From the NCBI GenBank assembly GCA_020633895.1, contig JACKCT010000005.1, positions 186,001 to 250,000 of the forward strand: DNA of 64,000 bases. Reading direction: 5' to 3'. The notes beneath the pieces were generated by a model, which was given only the letters and a program-made list of their open reading frames with translations, had not been told where the DNA came from and ran no database searches. A program made the position numbers and the translations under genes. This document shows, one piece after another, positions 1 to 8,524 of this stretch. Numbering within the stretch: position 1 is the stretch's first letter; each line of letters begins with the position of its first letter. This DNA comes from Deltaproteobacteria bacterium (GTDB lineage Bacteria; Lernaellota; Lernaellaia; JACKCT01).

Positions 1-1
1 C

Positions 2-1390
2 GATACATTCGAAAGCACGACCAATAGCTATCTGGAGCACGGGCAGGTCGCCTACGATCACGAGGCCGACCGATTTCTCGTCGTCGCCGAGGATTCCTAC
101 GGCTATAGCAACAAAGGGACATATGAATCGAATTGGATTTTGTCGGTTGCCCAGAATCCCACCGGCGAATGGACGCGCTACGTCATCGATACGGGAACCA
201 GTCCGCTGAAGCACTGGTGGATGGTTCTGGGAATCGATCTTGGTTTCGACAGCCGGGACGGGGTGTTTCTCGCGGGAAATCTATACCTGGTCAATTACAT
301 CGGCCTGGACGACTACTGGACGCAGCCGAGAGAATACATCGGATGCGGCCTGATCGACCTGTCCAAATCCGAGATCTATGCCGGCGCCGAAGCCACGGTG
401 GTCGCCAGACTCCTTGAATATCCCAACGGGGAATACACCGCCTCGGTAATCCCGGCGCTGACATTCGGCGATTCGGCCTACGAGTATTTCGCGGCGACAC
501 GCCACAAGGACGGCGACAAGTTTTCGGTCTGGCGGCGTCATACGCAGACCGGGGCGTTTGAACTCTACGATCAAGCCGACGTGGGGTTCGTTTACAACGA
601 ACCGCCGGACGTCGCGCAAGACTCCAGCGAGACCGTCGTGAGATTGTTAGACAACCGACTGCACAATCTGCAGTTTGTCGACGGCGAATTGACCACCTCC
701 TTTATGTATAGCTACACCCCTCCCGACGCCGACAAGCCGATCAGCGCCTCCCGGAGACTGCGTTACGACGTGGCGTCCAAGACGTTCTTGGAGAACGACC
801 GCGTGGTGTTTGCCGAAGATGTGTCCACCTTTTCGCCCTCCCAGGTGCAAACCACGTCGAGTTGCACGATCGAGGCCTATGGGATTTCCGGGGAAGGGCA
901 TGATCCGTCCACGGCTTACCGGCAAGTCGGCAGCGATATCTGGCAGATGGCCGGCGTTGCCGGCGGTTCCTACGAACGGGTGGGGCGCTGGTCCGGCGAC
1001 GTGGCGATGGCCTTGGACCCGGTTGACGATTCCGTTTGGATTCTGGGTGAGTACGCCAACGCCGATCAGACCTGGGGAACCAACATCGTTCAAGTGTATT
1101 GCGATGAGGATTACGGAGACGATGACGACGACATGACCGACGACGACACGACCGACGACGACACGGCCGACGACGACACGACCGACGACGACACGACCGA
1201 CGACGACACGACCGACGACGACACGACCGATGACGACACGACCGATGACACTGCGGACGACGATAGCGTCGATGACGATATGCCCGACGACGATTCTATC
1301 GACGACGACGATAGCGGCGCGAATGCCTCCGACGCCGAGGAGCCTGATGAAGACTCCGGAAGTGACGACACCGCCGGTTGCGGTCGATAA
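2..1390 (+). CDS. Exported protein with Asp-rich C-terminal repeat tail (5' end cut off by window)
   Basis: The reading frame is open from base 2, so the gene begins upstream of the window; the TTG at 140 is internal. About 462 residues are visible. The main part is a beta-rich, WD/propeller-like sequence with no family I can name. It is followed by an Asp-rich tail of repeated T-T/A-D-D-D pentapeptides encoded by a 15-bp tandem array, and the protein ends in an acidic stretch closing with A-G-C-G-R. The tail style matches the C-terminus of the protease at 61362-62891, which suggests a surface or cell-wall-facing location. A bidirectional terminator follows. Function is unknown; export is inferred because the signal peptide would lie outside the window. 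Confidence 0.75.
   Translation, partial: DTFESTTNSYLEHGQVAYDHEADRFLVVAEDSYGYSNKGTYESNWILSVAQNPTGEWTRYVIDTGTSPLKHWWMVLGIDLGFDSRDGVFLAGNLYLVNYIGLDDYWTQPREYIGCGLIDLSKSEIYAGAEATVVARLLEYPNGEYTASVIPALTFGDSAYEYFAATRHKDGDKFSVWRRHTQTGAFELYDQADVGFVYNEPPDVAQDSSETVVRLLDNRLHNLQFVDGELTTSFMYSYTPPDADKPISASRRLRYDVASKTFLENDRVVFAEDVSTFSPSQVQTTSSCTIEAYGISGEGHDPSTAYRQVGSDIWQMAGVAGGSYERVGRWSGDVAMALDPVDDSVWILGEYANADQTWGTNIVQVYCDEDYGDDDDDMTDDDTTDDDTADDDTTDDDTTDDDTTDDDTTDDDTTDDTADDDSVDDDMPDDDSIDDDDSGANASDAEEPDEDSGSDDTAGCGR
1136..1240 (+). repeat. 15-bp tandem array encoding TTDDD pentapeptides
   Basis: Seven near-identical 15-bp units of the form ACCGACGACGACACG run in frame inside the preceding coding region. Sequence identity is high at third positions too, which indicates recent unit duplication and not only selection for acidic residues. 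Confidence 0.9.
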
Positions 1391-1421
1391 ACGAGTTTTC
1401 GATCACGTCTCAACTTAAAAA

Positions 1422-1449
1422 AACGGGCCCGCGAGGGCCCGTTCGTTTT
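1422..1449. terminator. Bidirectional Rho-independent terminator
   Basis: AACGGGCCC, a GCGA loop and GGGCCCGTT form a perfect 9-bp stem. It is flanked by a run of seven A on the left (a U-tract for the minus-strand gene 1485-1814) and by CGTTTTCC on the right. It lies between convergent genes and can serve both. Confidence 0.85.
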
Positions 1450-1484
1450 CCGGTCGGATGGCGTCGGATTCGGTTGGGGGCGGA

Positions 1485-1814
1485 TTACTGGTTCGCCACC
1501 GCCTGGCGGCCGCTGTTCCAGTATTCTTCCCAGGCGCCCCACCCGGTGACTTCTTGGCCGTATTCGGTGTTCAGGAAGTCCAGCAGCTTGGGCACGTCGG
1601 TCTTGGAGAGCTTGTCGTCCCCCTGCAGGCGCATCTTGTCCAGGGCGCCGAAGGTCACGGAGCGCTTGTCCTCCTTGGGCCAGTTCTGCCAAACGCCGTA
1701 CTTCTGCCAGAGCTCCTCGGATTTTCCCGCGAAGGTCGAATCGTCGATGGCGCCGCCGGCCCAGTCGGTGAGCAGATCGCGCAGGGTCTGTCGGCTGAAA
1801 CATTCTTCGGGCAT
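1485..1814 (-). CDS. Small soluble protein of unknown function
   Basis: 109 residues starting MPEECFSRQTLRDLLTDW. I chose the ATG at 1814 because GAGGAGA lies 8 nt upstream; the frame stays open further upstream but without a better signal. The protein is acidic, rich in Trp and Tyr, and has no signal peptide or membrane segment. Its composition (DLLTDWAGG, KSEELWQKYGVW, EYWNSGRQ) suggests a compact helical protein. I do not recognise the family. It is monocistronic and converges on the terminator at 1422-1449. Confidence 0.6.
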   Translation of the reverse strand: MPEECFSRQTLRDLLTDWAGGAIDDSTFAGKSEELWQKYGVWQNWPKEDKRSVTFGALDKMRLQGDDKLSKTDVPKLLDFLNTEYGQEVTGWGAWEEYWNSGRQAVANQ

Positions 1815-2304
1815 TGCTGGTGTCTCCTCGTCCTTGATGTTCCAAAGTTCCACATCGTCCCCGGCCGCCGGCCATGCAACCAAGCGACGAGGTTGGGGCG
1901 CATTCTACCGGCCCCGGGATCGATTGACTATCTTGGACGTTCCATACGCCATTGCCCGCGCCCGCGTCGGTGAGCCATTTCACGTCGCGATGCCCGAAAA
2001 GCTGCGAAAGCAGGGCGGTTTTGTCAGCCGGACCGCAATCCGTTTGACCCAGATCATCCCGCGCGAATTCAGTCTTGCGCTCACGAAATCAAACATGATA
2101 GTGTCGCCAGACTTGGGCGTAGTTGCTTCCTAATTTGGGTGTGGGTTTTCGTTAAATCTAACAAGCCCGTCCGGTTTTTTCATCACAATCTTGATTCATG
2201 GACGGCGCGATCGGTACAGTACGCCGGATGAGTAACCCCATTCCCGTGGACCGCGGCGGCGCCGCCGGCGCATAGCACCGACGACGCGGACCAGGTGAGG
2301 CAAT
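1815..2304. other. Intergenic region, 490 bp, divergent
   Basis: This lies between a minus-strand gene and a plus-strand gene, so it should contain both promoters. A possible promoter for the radical SAM gene is listed separately. A GC palindrome (GCGGCGGCGCCGCCGGCGC) begins near 2256. I see no gene, RNA or repeat that I can support. Confidence 0.5.
2191..2220 (+). promoter_or_regulatory. Possible sigma-70 promoter for the radical SAM gene
   Basis: TTGATT and TACAGT are separated by 18 bp and lie about 85 bp before the start codon. Each hexamer matches consensus at four of six positions. The support is weak and positional only. Confidence 0.3.
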
Positions 2305-4122
2305 ATGAAACTGGCCCTAATTTACCCGCCGTTTTACCATAAGAAGTTTAACGAAAATCTTCCGACCACGGACGATGAGTTCGGATTGTTTCCCCACATC
2401 GGTTTCGGCTGGGTTTCGGCCATGGCCAAGCAGACCGGGTGGGACGTGCGTCTGTTCGAGGCGGCGTGCCGCAAGTCGGACTACAACGAGGTCCTGCGGG
2501 ACGTCATCGCCTACGGCCCGGACCTGATCGGGTTCGCCGGCCATGCCACGCAGACCTTCCGCGACATGCTGCTCTGGGCTCGGCGCTTTAAGCGGGACAT
2601 GGGCCTGCCCCAGGTCGTCGGCGGCTACGAATGCAAGGCCTATCCCTACGAAATCATGGAGCACGAGTGCTTCGATTATTTGTGCGTGGGCGAGGCGATC
2701 ACCTTCATGCCGCCCTTCCTGCGCGCCTTCGAGGCGGGCTCGGGATACGACAAGGTGCCCGATCTGCTCTATCGCGACAACGGGCAACTCAAGCGCACGC
2801 ACGACGCGCACCACATCCCTTACTCGGAGCATCCGTTCCCGGATCGGTCCATTTTCCCCAACGAAGAATTCTATTCGATGGTCAGCCAGCGAAAGAACTT
2901 CACCATCGGCATGAGCGAAGTGGGCTGCCCGTACCCGTGCACGTTCTGCTCCATGCGGCACACCGGCTTCGAGGGCCGCACCCCCGGCCAACTCGCCGAC
3001 GAGATGGAAGACTGCATCAACAATCACGGCATCCACGAGATCGACTACTTCGATCCGATCATGCTCTACGACCGCCACCGGGCCATCGAGTTCGCCCAGG
3101 AAATCCAGCGGCGCAACCTGGACATCATCTGGTCGTGCCGGGCTCGGGTAGACAGCCTGTCGTTCCGCAAGCACAACGGCGACGTGGACCGGGAGCTCAT
3201 CCAAGCCCTGGCCGACTCGGGCTGCCGGCGCATCTTCTTCGGCATTGAATCCGGTGACGAGCAGGTGCTCAAGAACATCAAGAAGGGCAAAGTCACCAGC
3301 AACGTCGAGCGCGTGCTGCTCACGTTGGAAGAATACGAGATCCGTTCGCTGGGCTTTTTCATGATCGGCAATCCGGGCGAGACCGAGGAGACGGTGCAAA
3401 AGACCATCTCCCTGGCCACCAGCCTGCCGCTGCATTACACGCAGTTCACGTTGACGATGATCAAGCCCCACACGGACCTGGAAAAGGAATACATCTTCCA
3501 GGCGACGGGTATCGACTACTGGCGGGAATACATTCGCGGCAACGTGGAGGAGCAGATCCTGCCCACGCCCTGGACCGAGCTGACGCGCGCCGACCTGGAG
3601 CGACTGGCCCGGAAGGCGTACCTGTCGTTCTACCTGCGCCCCGGGTACATGCTCAAGATGATTCTGCGCATCGAGTCCTGGCAGGAGTTCCAGCGCTATG
3701 CCCGTGTGGCGTTCCAGATGATGCTGCGGCCGCTGCGTCCGGAGAAGATCGGGCCTCAGCCGGTCTGGCGCAAGGTGCCGCGATTCGGCCTGGCGTTCCT
3801 GGACGGCCTTCTGGCCAACCTCAACCAGGGCGGACGTCATCCGGTCAGCTACTTCGGCGGCGGGGTCAAAGGCGCGTGGCGTCTGGCCATGTACGAATGG
3901 CATCGCACCAGCACCACCGAGGACGTGGCCGCGCCGGGCAGCGTGGACGGAGAGCTGATGCATCCGGACGCTCACACGCGCATCCGCAAGATCGAGGAGT
4001 TCACCGGCGACAACCGCTACATCCCGTTGTCGGAAGGCGCGTTGGGCTATTCCCGCAAGCGGGGCCGCGACTCGGTCAACCCCTACACCGAAGACTCCCC
4101 GGCGACCGTGACGGTCAACTAG
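2305..4122 (+). CDS. B12-binding-fold radical SAM enzyme
   Basis: 605 residues. An N-terminal Rossmann-like B12-binding domain (about 1-150: KLALIYPPF, then GPDLIGFAGHATQTF and VVGGYE) precedes a radical SAM domain with the cluster motif C208-x3-C212-x2-C215 (GCPYPCTFC) and the family motif GIESGDEQVLKNIKKGK near 313. The C-terminal 150 residues are not assignable. The usual DxHxxG cobalamin ligand motif is not evident, so cobalamin may not be bound through His. Substrate is unknown; relatives methylate or rearrange lipids, hopanoids and natural products. AGGTGAGG precedes the ATG. A terminator at 4147 ends the unit, so it is probably monocistronic. Confidence 0.85.
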   Translation: MKLALIYPPFYHKKFNENLPTTDDEFGLFPHIGFGWVSAMAKQTGWDVRLFEAACRKSDYNEVLRDVIAYGPDLIGFAGHATQTFRDMLLWARRFKRDMGLPQVVGGYECKAYPYEIMEHECFDYLCVGEAITFMPPFLRAFEAGSGYDKVPDLLYRDNGQLKRTHDAHHIPYSEHPFPDRSIFPNEEFYSMVSQRKNFTIGMSEVGCPYPCTFCSMRHTGFEGRTPGQLADEMEDCINNHGIHEIDYFDPIMLYDRHRAIEFAQEIQRRNLDIIWSCRARVDSLSFRKHNGDVDRELIQALADSGCRRIFFGIESGDEQVLKNIKKGKVTSNVERVLLTLEEYEIRSLGFFMIGNPGETEETVQKTISLATSLPLHYTQFTLTMIKPHTDLEKEYIFQATGIDYWREYIRGNVEEQILPTPWTELTRADLERLARKAYLSFYLRPGYMLKMILRIESWQEFQRYARVAFQMMLRPLRPEKIGPQPVWRKVPRFGLAFLDGLLANLNQGGRHPVSYFGGGVKGAWRLAMYEWHRTSTTEDVAAPGSVDGELMHPDAHTRIRKIEEFTGDNRYIPLSEGALGYSRKRGRDSVNPYTEDSPATVTVN

Positions 4123-4146
4123 CGACATTCCGAAACCGATCACGTC

Positions 4147-4175
4147 AACGCGCGGCCTTAGGGTCGCGCGTTTTT
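4147..4175 (+). terminator. Rho-independent terminator after radical SAM gene
   Basis: An approximately 11-bp stem, AACGCGCG...CGCGCGTT with an inner CC/GG and a short loop, is followed by TTTTT. It starts 25 bp after the stop codon. Confidence 0.85.
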
Positions 4176-4230
4176 GTTGGGGCGCGGTTTCCGAGCCTGA
4201 ACCCGATTGCGGAAGTTGCCCCTGCCCGAA

Positions 4231-4350
4231 CAGAGCCGCGCACGGTAGTAAGCGGTTGAGTTCGACCCGGCACGCCGTGAGCGACGAAATGAACAGCGTT
4301 CCGATCCTGCAGGCGCGAACCAGACCCCTCACTACGGTTCGGGGCTCTGA
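4231..4350. repeat. Extragenic inverted repeat, family A, copy 1
   Basis: It begins CAGAGCCGCGCACGGTAGTA and ends with the complementary arm ACCCCTCACTACGGTTCGGG then GCTCTG. It lies between two plus-strand genes, 3' of the radical SAM gene and after its terminator. The left arm is the 'GCGCACGGTAGTAAGC' variant and the right arm the 'CGAACGGTAGTGAGG' variant. Confidence 0.85.
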
Positions 4351-4445
4351 CGGATATGAGCGCGCAATGATGCGGCAAAGCCCCCTCGTCCCTGCCGCCG
4401 AATTCCACTAGGATTGCGTCGACATGAAGTTTTTCGGGAGACGCC

Positions 4446-5087
4446 GTGCCTCGCGACGACTACAAATTTCTGGCTCGCCTCTACGACCCGCTGCTGGCCT
4501 CGTCCAACCGGGGTTTGATCGGCGTGAGCATGAAGATGCTGGACCTGACGCCCGGGTCGCGCATCGTGGACCTGTGCTGCGGCACGGGGGAAGCGGTGAT
4601 CGCCTACGCCAAAGCCGGGTACGAGGCGGTGGGCGTGGACGGGTCGCCTTCGATGCTGGCCGTGGCCCGGCCGAAGATCGACACGGCGGCGACGCTCATC
4701 CACGGCGACGCGGCCCGAACCGGCTTCGAGGCGGCGTCCTTTGACGCGGTGACGATCTCCATGGCCCTCCATGAAATGGCGCCGCCCGACCGGGACGACG
4801 TCGTCGTCGAAATCGCGCGCATCCTGCGTCCGACGGGGCATTTGCTGGCCATCGATTACGACCCGGACCCGGTCATCGGCCTGAAGGGGCGCATCGGCCG
4901 GGCGATGACCTTCGCCGTCGAGCGGGCCGTGGGGGGAGAGCACTACGCGGGCTACCGCCACTTCATGGCCCATGGCGGCCTGCCGGCGCTGTTGTCGCGG
5001 CATGGCTTTCACCTGCACCGACGCAAGCGCCTCACCGGAGGCAACCTCTCGGCCATTCTCTTCAAGCCGCCCGGCGTTGCCTCGTGA
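4446..5087 (+). CDS. Class I SAM-dependent methyltransferase
   Basis: 213 residues with a Methyltransf_11/25-like fold. Motif I is VDLCCGTGEA (41-50), then VGVDGSPSML (motif II), FDAVTISMALHEM and RILRPTGHLLAIDYD (motif III/post-III). The translation start is a GTG at 4446 with GGGAG just upstream. It resembles UbiE-type enzymes acting on small lipophilic substrates, but the substrate cannot be read from sequence. Its stop overlaps the GTG of the next gene by 4 nt (GTGA), implying translational coupling to a lipid-kinase-like membrane protein; an isoprenoid or lipid substrate is therefore an inference. Confidence 0.85.
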   Translation: MPRDDYKFLARLYDPLLASSNRGLIGVSMKMLDLTPGSRIVDLCCGTGEAVIAYAKAGYEAVGVDGSPSMLAVARPKIDTAATLIHGDAARTGFEAASFDAVTISMALHEMAPPDRDDVVVEIARILRPTGHLLAIDYDPDPVIGLKGRIGRAMTFAVERAVGGEHYAGYRHFMAHGGLPALLSRHGFHLHRRKRLTGGNLSAILFKPPGVAS

Positions 5088-5824
5088 CGGGCCCGTCGGC
5101 GCTGATCGAACATCTGGAAAACAACCCCCTGCTGCTCGAAGCGGTCGGCCTTGTCGTCTGCGGTCTGTATCTGACGGCGGTGACGGTGCTGGACGGCTAC
5201 GTCTATCGCGCCAAACGCCGGGCCCGATACGGCCATCTGATGGGCCTGGCTGTCGTGTGCTGGCTGGTGATCGCGCACCCGATGCTCAACGTCTTTTTCT
5301 CCGCCCTGGGTGTTTCCATCGGCGGTATCGCGGTGGTGAACATCGTCAAGGGGCGACTGCGTCGCCGGGGTCACGATCGGGAGCGCGTCAACGAATGGTT
5401 CGCGGGACGCATCCAGGCACATGGGGTGATTGCGGCGCTCAGTCCGGTATTCTGGGGCAAAAGTTGGCTGGGGCAGGGGTGGAAATTCGCGATTGTCGCG
5501 CCGTTGGTCGGCCACGGGGTCGGCAAGGTGGCGCAGGCCTGGGCGCCGATCGAAATGAAGCATCGCTTCCGTTTCAAGGGCGGGCGGAATAAGACCATCG
5601 AGGGCTCGGCGCTTTATTTTGCCGGCCAACTCCTGACGCAAGGGCTGGTTTTCTACTCCTGGAGCCGCATTCCCGGCACGTACCACGACGCCCGCGTCGC
5701 CGTCTGGGCCGTCGCCTCGGCGCTGGTCGCCACCGTCGCCGAACTCTACACCGACGAGGAATACCAATTCGCCGCCGTGCCGATGGTCAACGCGGTCGCG
5801 CTGGCGATTTATGTCGCGGCGTAG
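5084..5824 (+). CDS. Membrane protein resembling dolichol/phytol kinase (CTP-dependent)
   Basis: 246 residues with about six hydrophobic segments (for example 16-35, 55-80 and 215-245). The second half carries motifs like those of the SEC59/VTE5/Dgk1 polyprenol-kinase family: KGGRNKTIEGS around 170, followed by a long helix and VAELYTDEEYQFAAVPMVNA, matching the family pattern K-T-x-E-G-S then V-E-x-x-D-N-x-x-x-P. Members phosphorylate membrane isoprenoid alcohols or diacylglycerol using CTP. The start is a GTG overlapping the stop of the methyltransferase gene, so the two are coupled. Motif spacing fits, but divergence is large. Confidence 0.55.
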   Translation: MTGPSALIEHLENNPLLLEAVGLVVCGLYLTAVTVLDGYVYRAKRRARYGHLMGLAVVCWLVIAHPMLNVFFSALGVSIGGIAVVNIVKGRLRRRGHDRERVNEWFAGRIQAHGVIAALSPVFWGKSWLGQGWKFAIVAPLVGHGVGKVAQAWAPIEMKHRFRFKGGRNKTIEGSALYFAGQLLTQGLVFYSWSRIPGTYHDARVAVWAVASALVATVAELYTDEEYQFAAVPMVNAVALAIYVAA

Positions 5825-5850
5825 GGGGGCGCGAGGTGCTTCCATTCCGT

Positions 5851-6032
5851 CAGAGCCCCGAACGGTAGTGAGGGGTCAAACTCAAACGCTGTTGAAGATG
5901 AAGACGCCCGTTGTGAGCCGCGCACGGTAGTAAGCTGTTTAGTACGAATCAGCACGACACGACGGATTCGTCGGACAACGAATAGTGTGTTCTGAATCGG
6001 ACCAGACCCCTCACTACCGTTCGGGGCTCTGA
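5851..6032. repeat. Extragenic inverted repeat, family A, copy 2 (compound)
   Basis: It begins CAGAGCCCCGAACGGTAGTG, contains an internal GAGCCGCGCACGGTAGTAAG arm, and ends CACTACCGTTCGGGGCTCTGA. It looks like two nested or fused copies, 27 bp after the stop of the membrane-protein gene. Confidence 0.85.
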
Positions 6033-6055
6033 ATGATCGGTTGTGACTCTGAAAT

Positions 6056-6155
6056 GGTTGGAGCGAAGCGACGTATTTCCAAGGGTCGCTTAACCTTCGC
6101 GTCAGCGCGCAGGATACCTCGGGTATCCGTCAGTCCGCCGCGACTACGCGGCACT
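6056..6155. repeat. Extragenic repeat, family B, copy 1
   Basis: It starts GGTTGGAGCGAAGCGACGT, continues CCAAGGGTCGCTTAACC, then a small palindrome GGATACCTCGGGTATCC inside GCGTCAGCG...GTCAG, and ends in a CGACTACGCGGC segment. The copy near 59617-59707 shares every block in the same order. Confidence 0.75.
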
Positions 6156-6196
6156 ACCCCTATGCATCTCGATAACCCTTCGCTATAAGAGCGCCC

Positions 6197-8194
6197 ATGA
6201 GTCTGGTGGTTTTCGATAACGTCGGGTTGCATTTCGGGCCGAAGACGATTTTGGAGGACGCGTCGTTTCGCATCGACGCCGGCGAGCGCGTCGGTCTGGT
6301 CGGGCGTAACGGCACGGGCAAATCGACGCTGCTCAAGATGCTCGCCGGGCGGCAGGAGTGCGACGCGGGGCGTGTCATCCGGTCCAAGGGCCTGCGCATC
6401 GGCTATCTGACGCAGGACATCACCGACCAGGGCGACAACACGCTGCTGCGCACGATCGTCCAATCCGCTCCGGGCAAAGCGCAGATCGAGGAGCACCTGG
6501 CGGCCGTCGAGGCGAATCTGCACACCGCCACCGAGGCCGACGAGCAGATGGAGCTGGCGGCGGAACTGGCGCGGCTGCACGAGGAGCTCGCGGCTTTCGA
6601 ACGCCTGTACGCGCCCCACGAGGCCGAGTCGATCCTGATCGGCCTGGGTTTCACCACCGACGATTTTTTGCGCCCCATGACCGAATTCTCCGGGGGGTGG
6701 CGCATGCGGGCGGCATTGGCGTCGCTGCTGTACATCAAGCCCGACCTGCTGCTGCTCGACGAACCGACCAACCACTTGGACGTGCCCTCCTTGCGTTGGT
6801 TCGAGCGGTTTTTGGACACCTTCACGCACGCCTACATCCTCGTCTCCCACGACCGGGAATTTCTCAACAGCAAGATCCGGCGGGTGCTGTCCTTCGAGCC
6901 CGAGGGCCTGCGCAGCTACACCGGCAACTTCGAGGACTACGTCGAGCAGCGGGAGCAGGAGTTGGAGATCCTGGAGGCCCAGGCGAAAAATCAGGAGCGG
7001 TTCATCGCCCAGTCCGAACGCTTCATCAACCGCTTCCGGGCCAAGGCCACCAAGGCGCGTCAGGTGCAAAGCCGCATCAAGCAGCTTGAGAAAATCGAAC
7101 GGGTGGAGACGATCAAGGACGCGCCGACGCTGGAATTTGCCTTCGCCCCCGCCGAACGGGCCGGGCGGGAAGTCGTCAAGATTCGCGGCCTGAAAAAAAA
7201 CTTCGACGAGGTGAAGGTTTTCGACGGCCTGAGCCTGACCGTCCAACGGGGCGAGCGCATCGCGCTGATCGGCCCCAACGGATGCGGCAAGACGACGCTG
7301 CTGCGCCTGATCGCCGGGGAATACCGTCCCGACGGCGGATCCATCGAGTTGGGCGCGAACGTGAAGATGAGCTACTACGCCCAGCACCAGACCGAACAAC
7401 TCAAGATGGACAACACGATTCTGGACGAGGTCTGGTCCGCGGACTTGAGCCAGAGCCAGACGCGCGTGCGCAGCATCTGCGGCATCTTTTTGTTCACCGG
7501 CGACGACGTGTTCAAGAAGTGCTCCGTGCTCTCCGGCGGCGAGCGGGCGCGGGTGGTGCTGGCCAAATTGCTGATGGCGCCCGGCAACGTGCTGCTGATG
7601 GACGAACCGACCAACCACCTGGACCTCTACGCGGCCGAGGCGCTGGCCGACGCGCTGGAGACCTTCGACGGAACGCTGGTTTTCGTCAGCCACAACCGGA
7701 GCTTCACCAACCGCCTGGCCAACACGATCTGGGATCTGACCGGCGGGGAGTTGGCGATCTATCCCGGCAATCTGGCCGATTACGACTACCACCTCTCCCA
7801 GCGCGAGTCGGCGACGATCTTCAACGCGAGGCATGACGACGGGGCGACGCTTTCGGACCATCGCCCCACGGCGCCGCCGGCCGAACGGGTCGATAAGAAA
7901 GAGGCGCGCCGCCAAGCCGCCGAAAAACGGGCCAAGGAAAAGGAAGTGCTCGGACCGCTGGAAAAGTCGGTGAAGGATCTGGAAAAGCGCATCGAGGCGT
8001 TGGAGGCGGAGCAGGCCGCGATGGGCGCCCAGTTGGCCGATCCGGATTTTTACAACGACGGCGAGCGGTCTCGTGAGGTCATCAACCGTTACGGCGTGAA
8101 CAAGACGAAGCTCGAGGAATTGATGGCTCGCTGGGAGCACAAGACCGAGGAGTTGGAGCGGGAACGGGCGCGGATCGGCGAGGCGGAGGGGTAA
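6197..8194 (+). CDS. ABC-F family ATPase (Uup/EttA-like, ribosome-associated)
   Basis: 665 residues with two ABC cassettes and no membrane segments. Cassette 1: Walker A GRNGTGKS (36-43), signature FSGG (164-167), Walker B LLLLDEPTNHLD. An alpha-helical linker (about 240-305: EQELEILEAQAKNQERF) precedes cassette 2: Walker A GPNGCGKT (359-366), signature LSGGER (445-450), Walker B LLMDEPTNHLD. A charged C-terminal coiled-coil (about 555-665) resembles the DNA/RNA-binding tail of Uup and YheS. ABC-F proteins act on the ribosome to relieve stalled states; some give antibiotic protection. The exact subfamily is unresolved. It is flanked on both sides by repeat-rich spacers, so it is probably transcribed alone. 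Confidence 0.93.
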   Translation: MSLVVFDNVGLHFGPKTILEDASFRIDAGERVGLVGRNGTGKSTLLKMLAGRQECDAGRVIRSKGLRIGYLTQDITDQGDNTLLRTIVQSAPGKAQIEEHLAAVEANLHTATEADEQMELAAELARLHEELAAFERLYAPHEAESILIGLGFTTDDFLRPMTEFSGGWRMRAALASLLYIKPDLLLLDEPTNHLDVPSLRWFERFLDTFTHAYILVSHDREFLNSKIRRVLSFEPEGLRSYTGNFEDYVEQREQELEILEAQAKNQERFIAQSERFINRFRAKATKARQVQSRIKQLEKIERVETIKDAPTLEFAFAPAERAGREVVKIRGLKKNFDEVKVFDGLSLTVQRGERIALIGPNGCGKTTLLRLIAGEYRPDGGSIELGANVKMSYYAQHQTEQLKMDNTILDEVWSADLSQSQTRVRSICGIFLFTGDDVFKKCSVLSGGERARVVLAKLLMAPGNVLLMDEPTNHLDLYAAEALADALETFDGTLVFVSHNRSFTNRLANTIWDLTGGELAIYPGNLADYDYHLSQRESATIFNARHDDGATLSDHRPTAPPAERVDKKEARRQAAEKRAKEKEVLGPLEKSVKDLEKRIEALEAEQAAMGAQLADPDFYNDGERSREVINRYGVNKTKLEELMARWEHKTEELERERARIGEAEG

Positions 8195-8272
8195 CGCATC
8201 GCCCAAGGCGAAGGTGCCGCGCTCTTAGGCCGACGCAGTCGGACATGAGTGTGCGTCGTTTGGAAAGTCCAT

Positions 8273-8312
8273 ACCTTCTCTCGGGCTTCGCCCTCGCGAA
8301 GGTGTGGCACCC
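8273..8312. repeat. Extragenic repeat, family C, copy 1
   Basis: ACCTTCTCTCGGGCTTCG followed by CCCTCGCGAAGGTGTGGCAC forms an imperfect hairpin (ACCTTC...GAAGGT). A nearly identical copy occurs at 49601-49643. Confidence 0.75.
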
Positions 8313-8334
8313 ACTTCTGACGTGGTTCGGTGGC

Positions 8335-8420
8335 GGTTGGAGCGAAGCGACTTCCCCCCAAGGTATTTTCGACGACGCGCCGGCGTCCCTAGCCCGTGGC
8401 TGGCTACGCCGCCACCCGCC
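8335..8420. repeat. Extragenic repeat, family B, copy 2 (partial)
   Basis: GGTTGGAGCGAAGCGACTTC then CCCCCAAGG, followed by a diverged remainder that ends near GGCTGGCTACGCCGCC. It lies upstream of valS, in a 330-bp spacer with no gene. Confidence 0.65.
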
Positions 8421-8524
8421 TTGATAAGGCCCGCCCTTGCCGCTATGATTTCCGGCGCTTTCGTTCGATATTTCCGGACCATATGTGCCGTTTGACGATG
8501 AATCGCTCTTGAGGAGCCGGGTGC

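Noticed and set aside
140-1390. TTG at 140 as the start of the first gene
   Set aside because: The same frame is open back to base 2, so the gene begins outside the window.
1111-1983. Ser-rich minus-strand frame
   Set aside because: Its serine repeats are just the complement of the Asp-coding 15-bp array, and it overlaps the well-supported small gene at 1485-1814.
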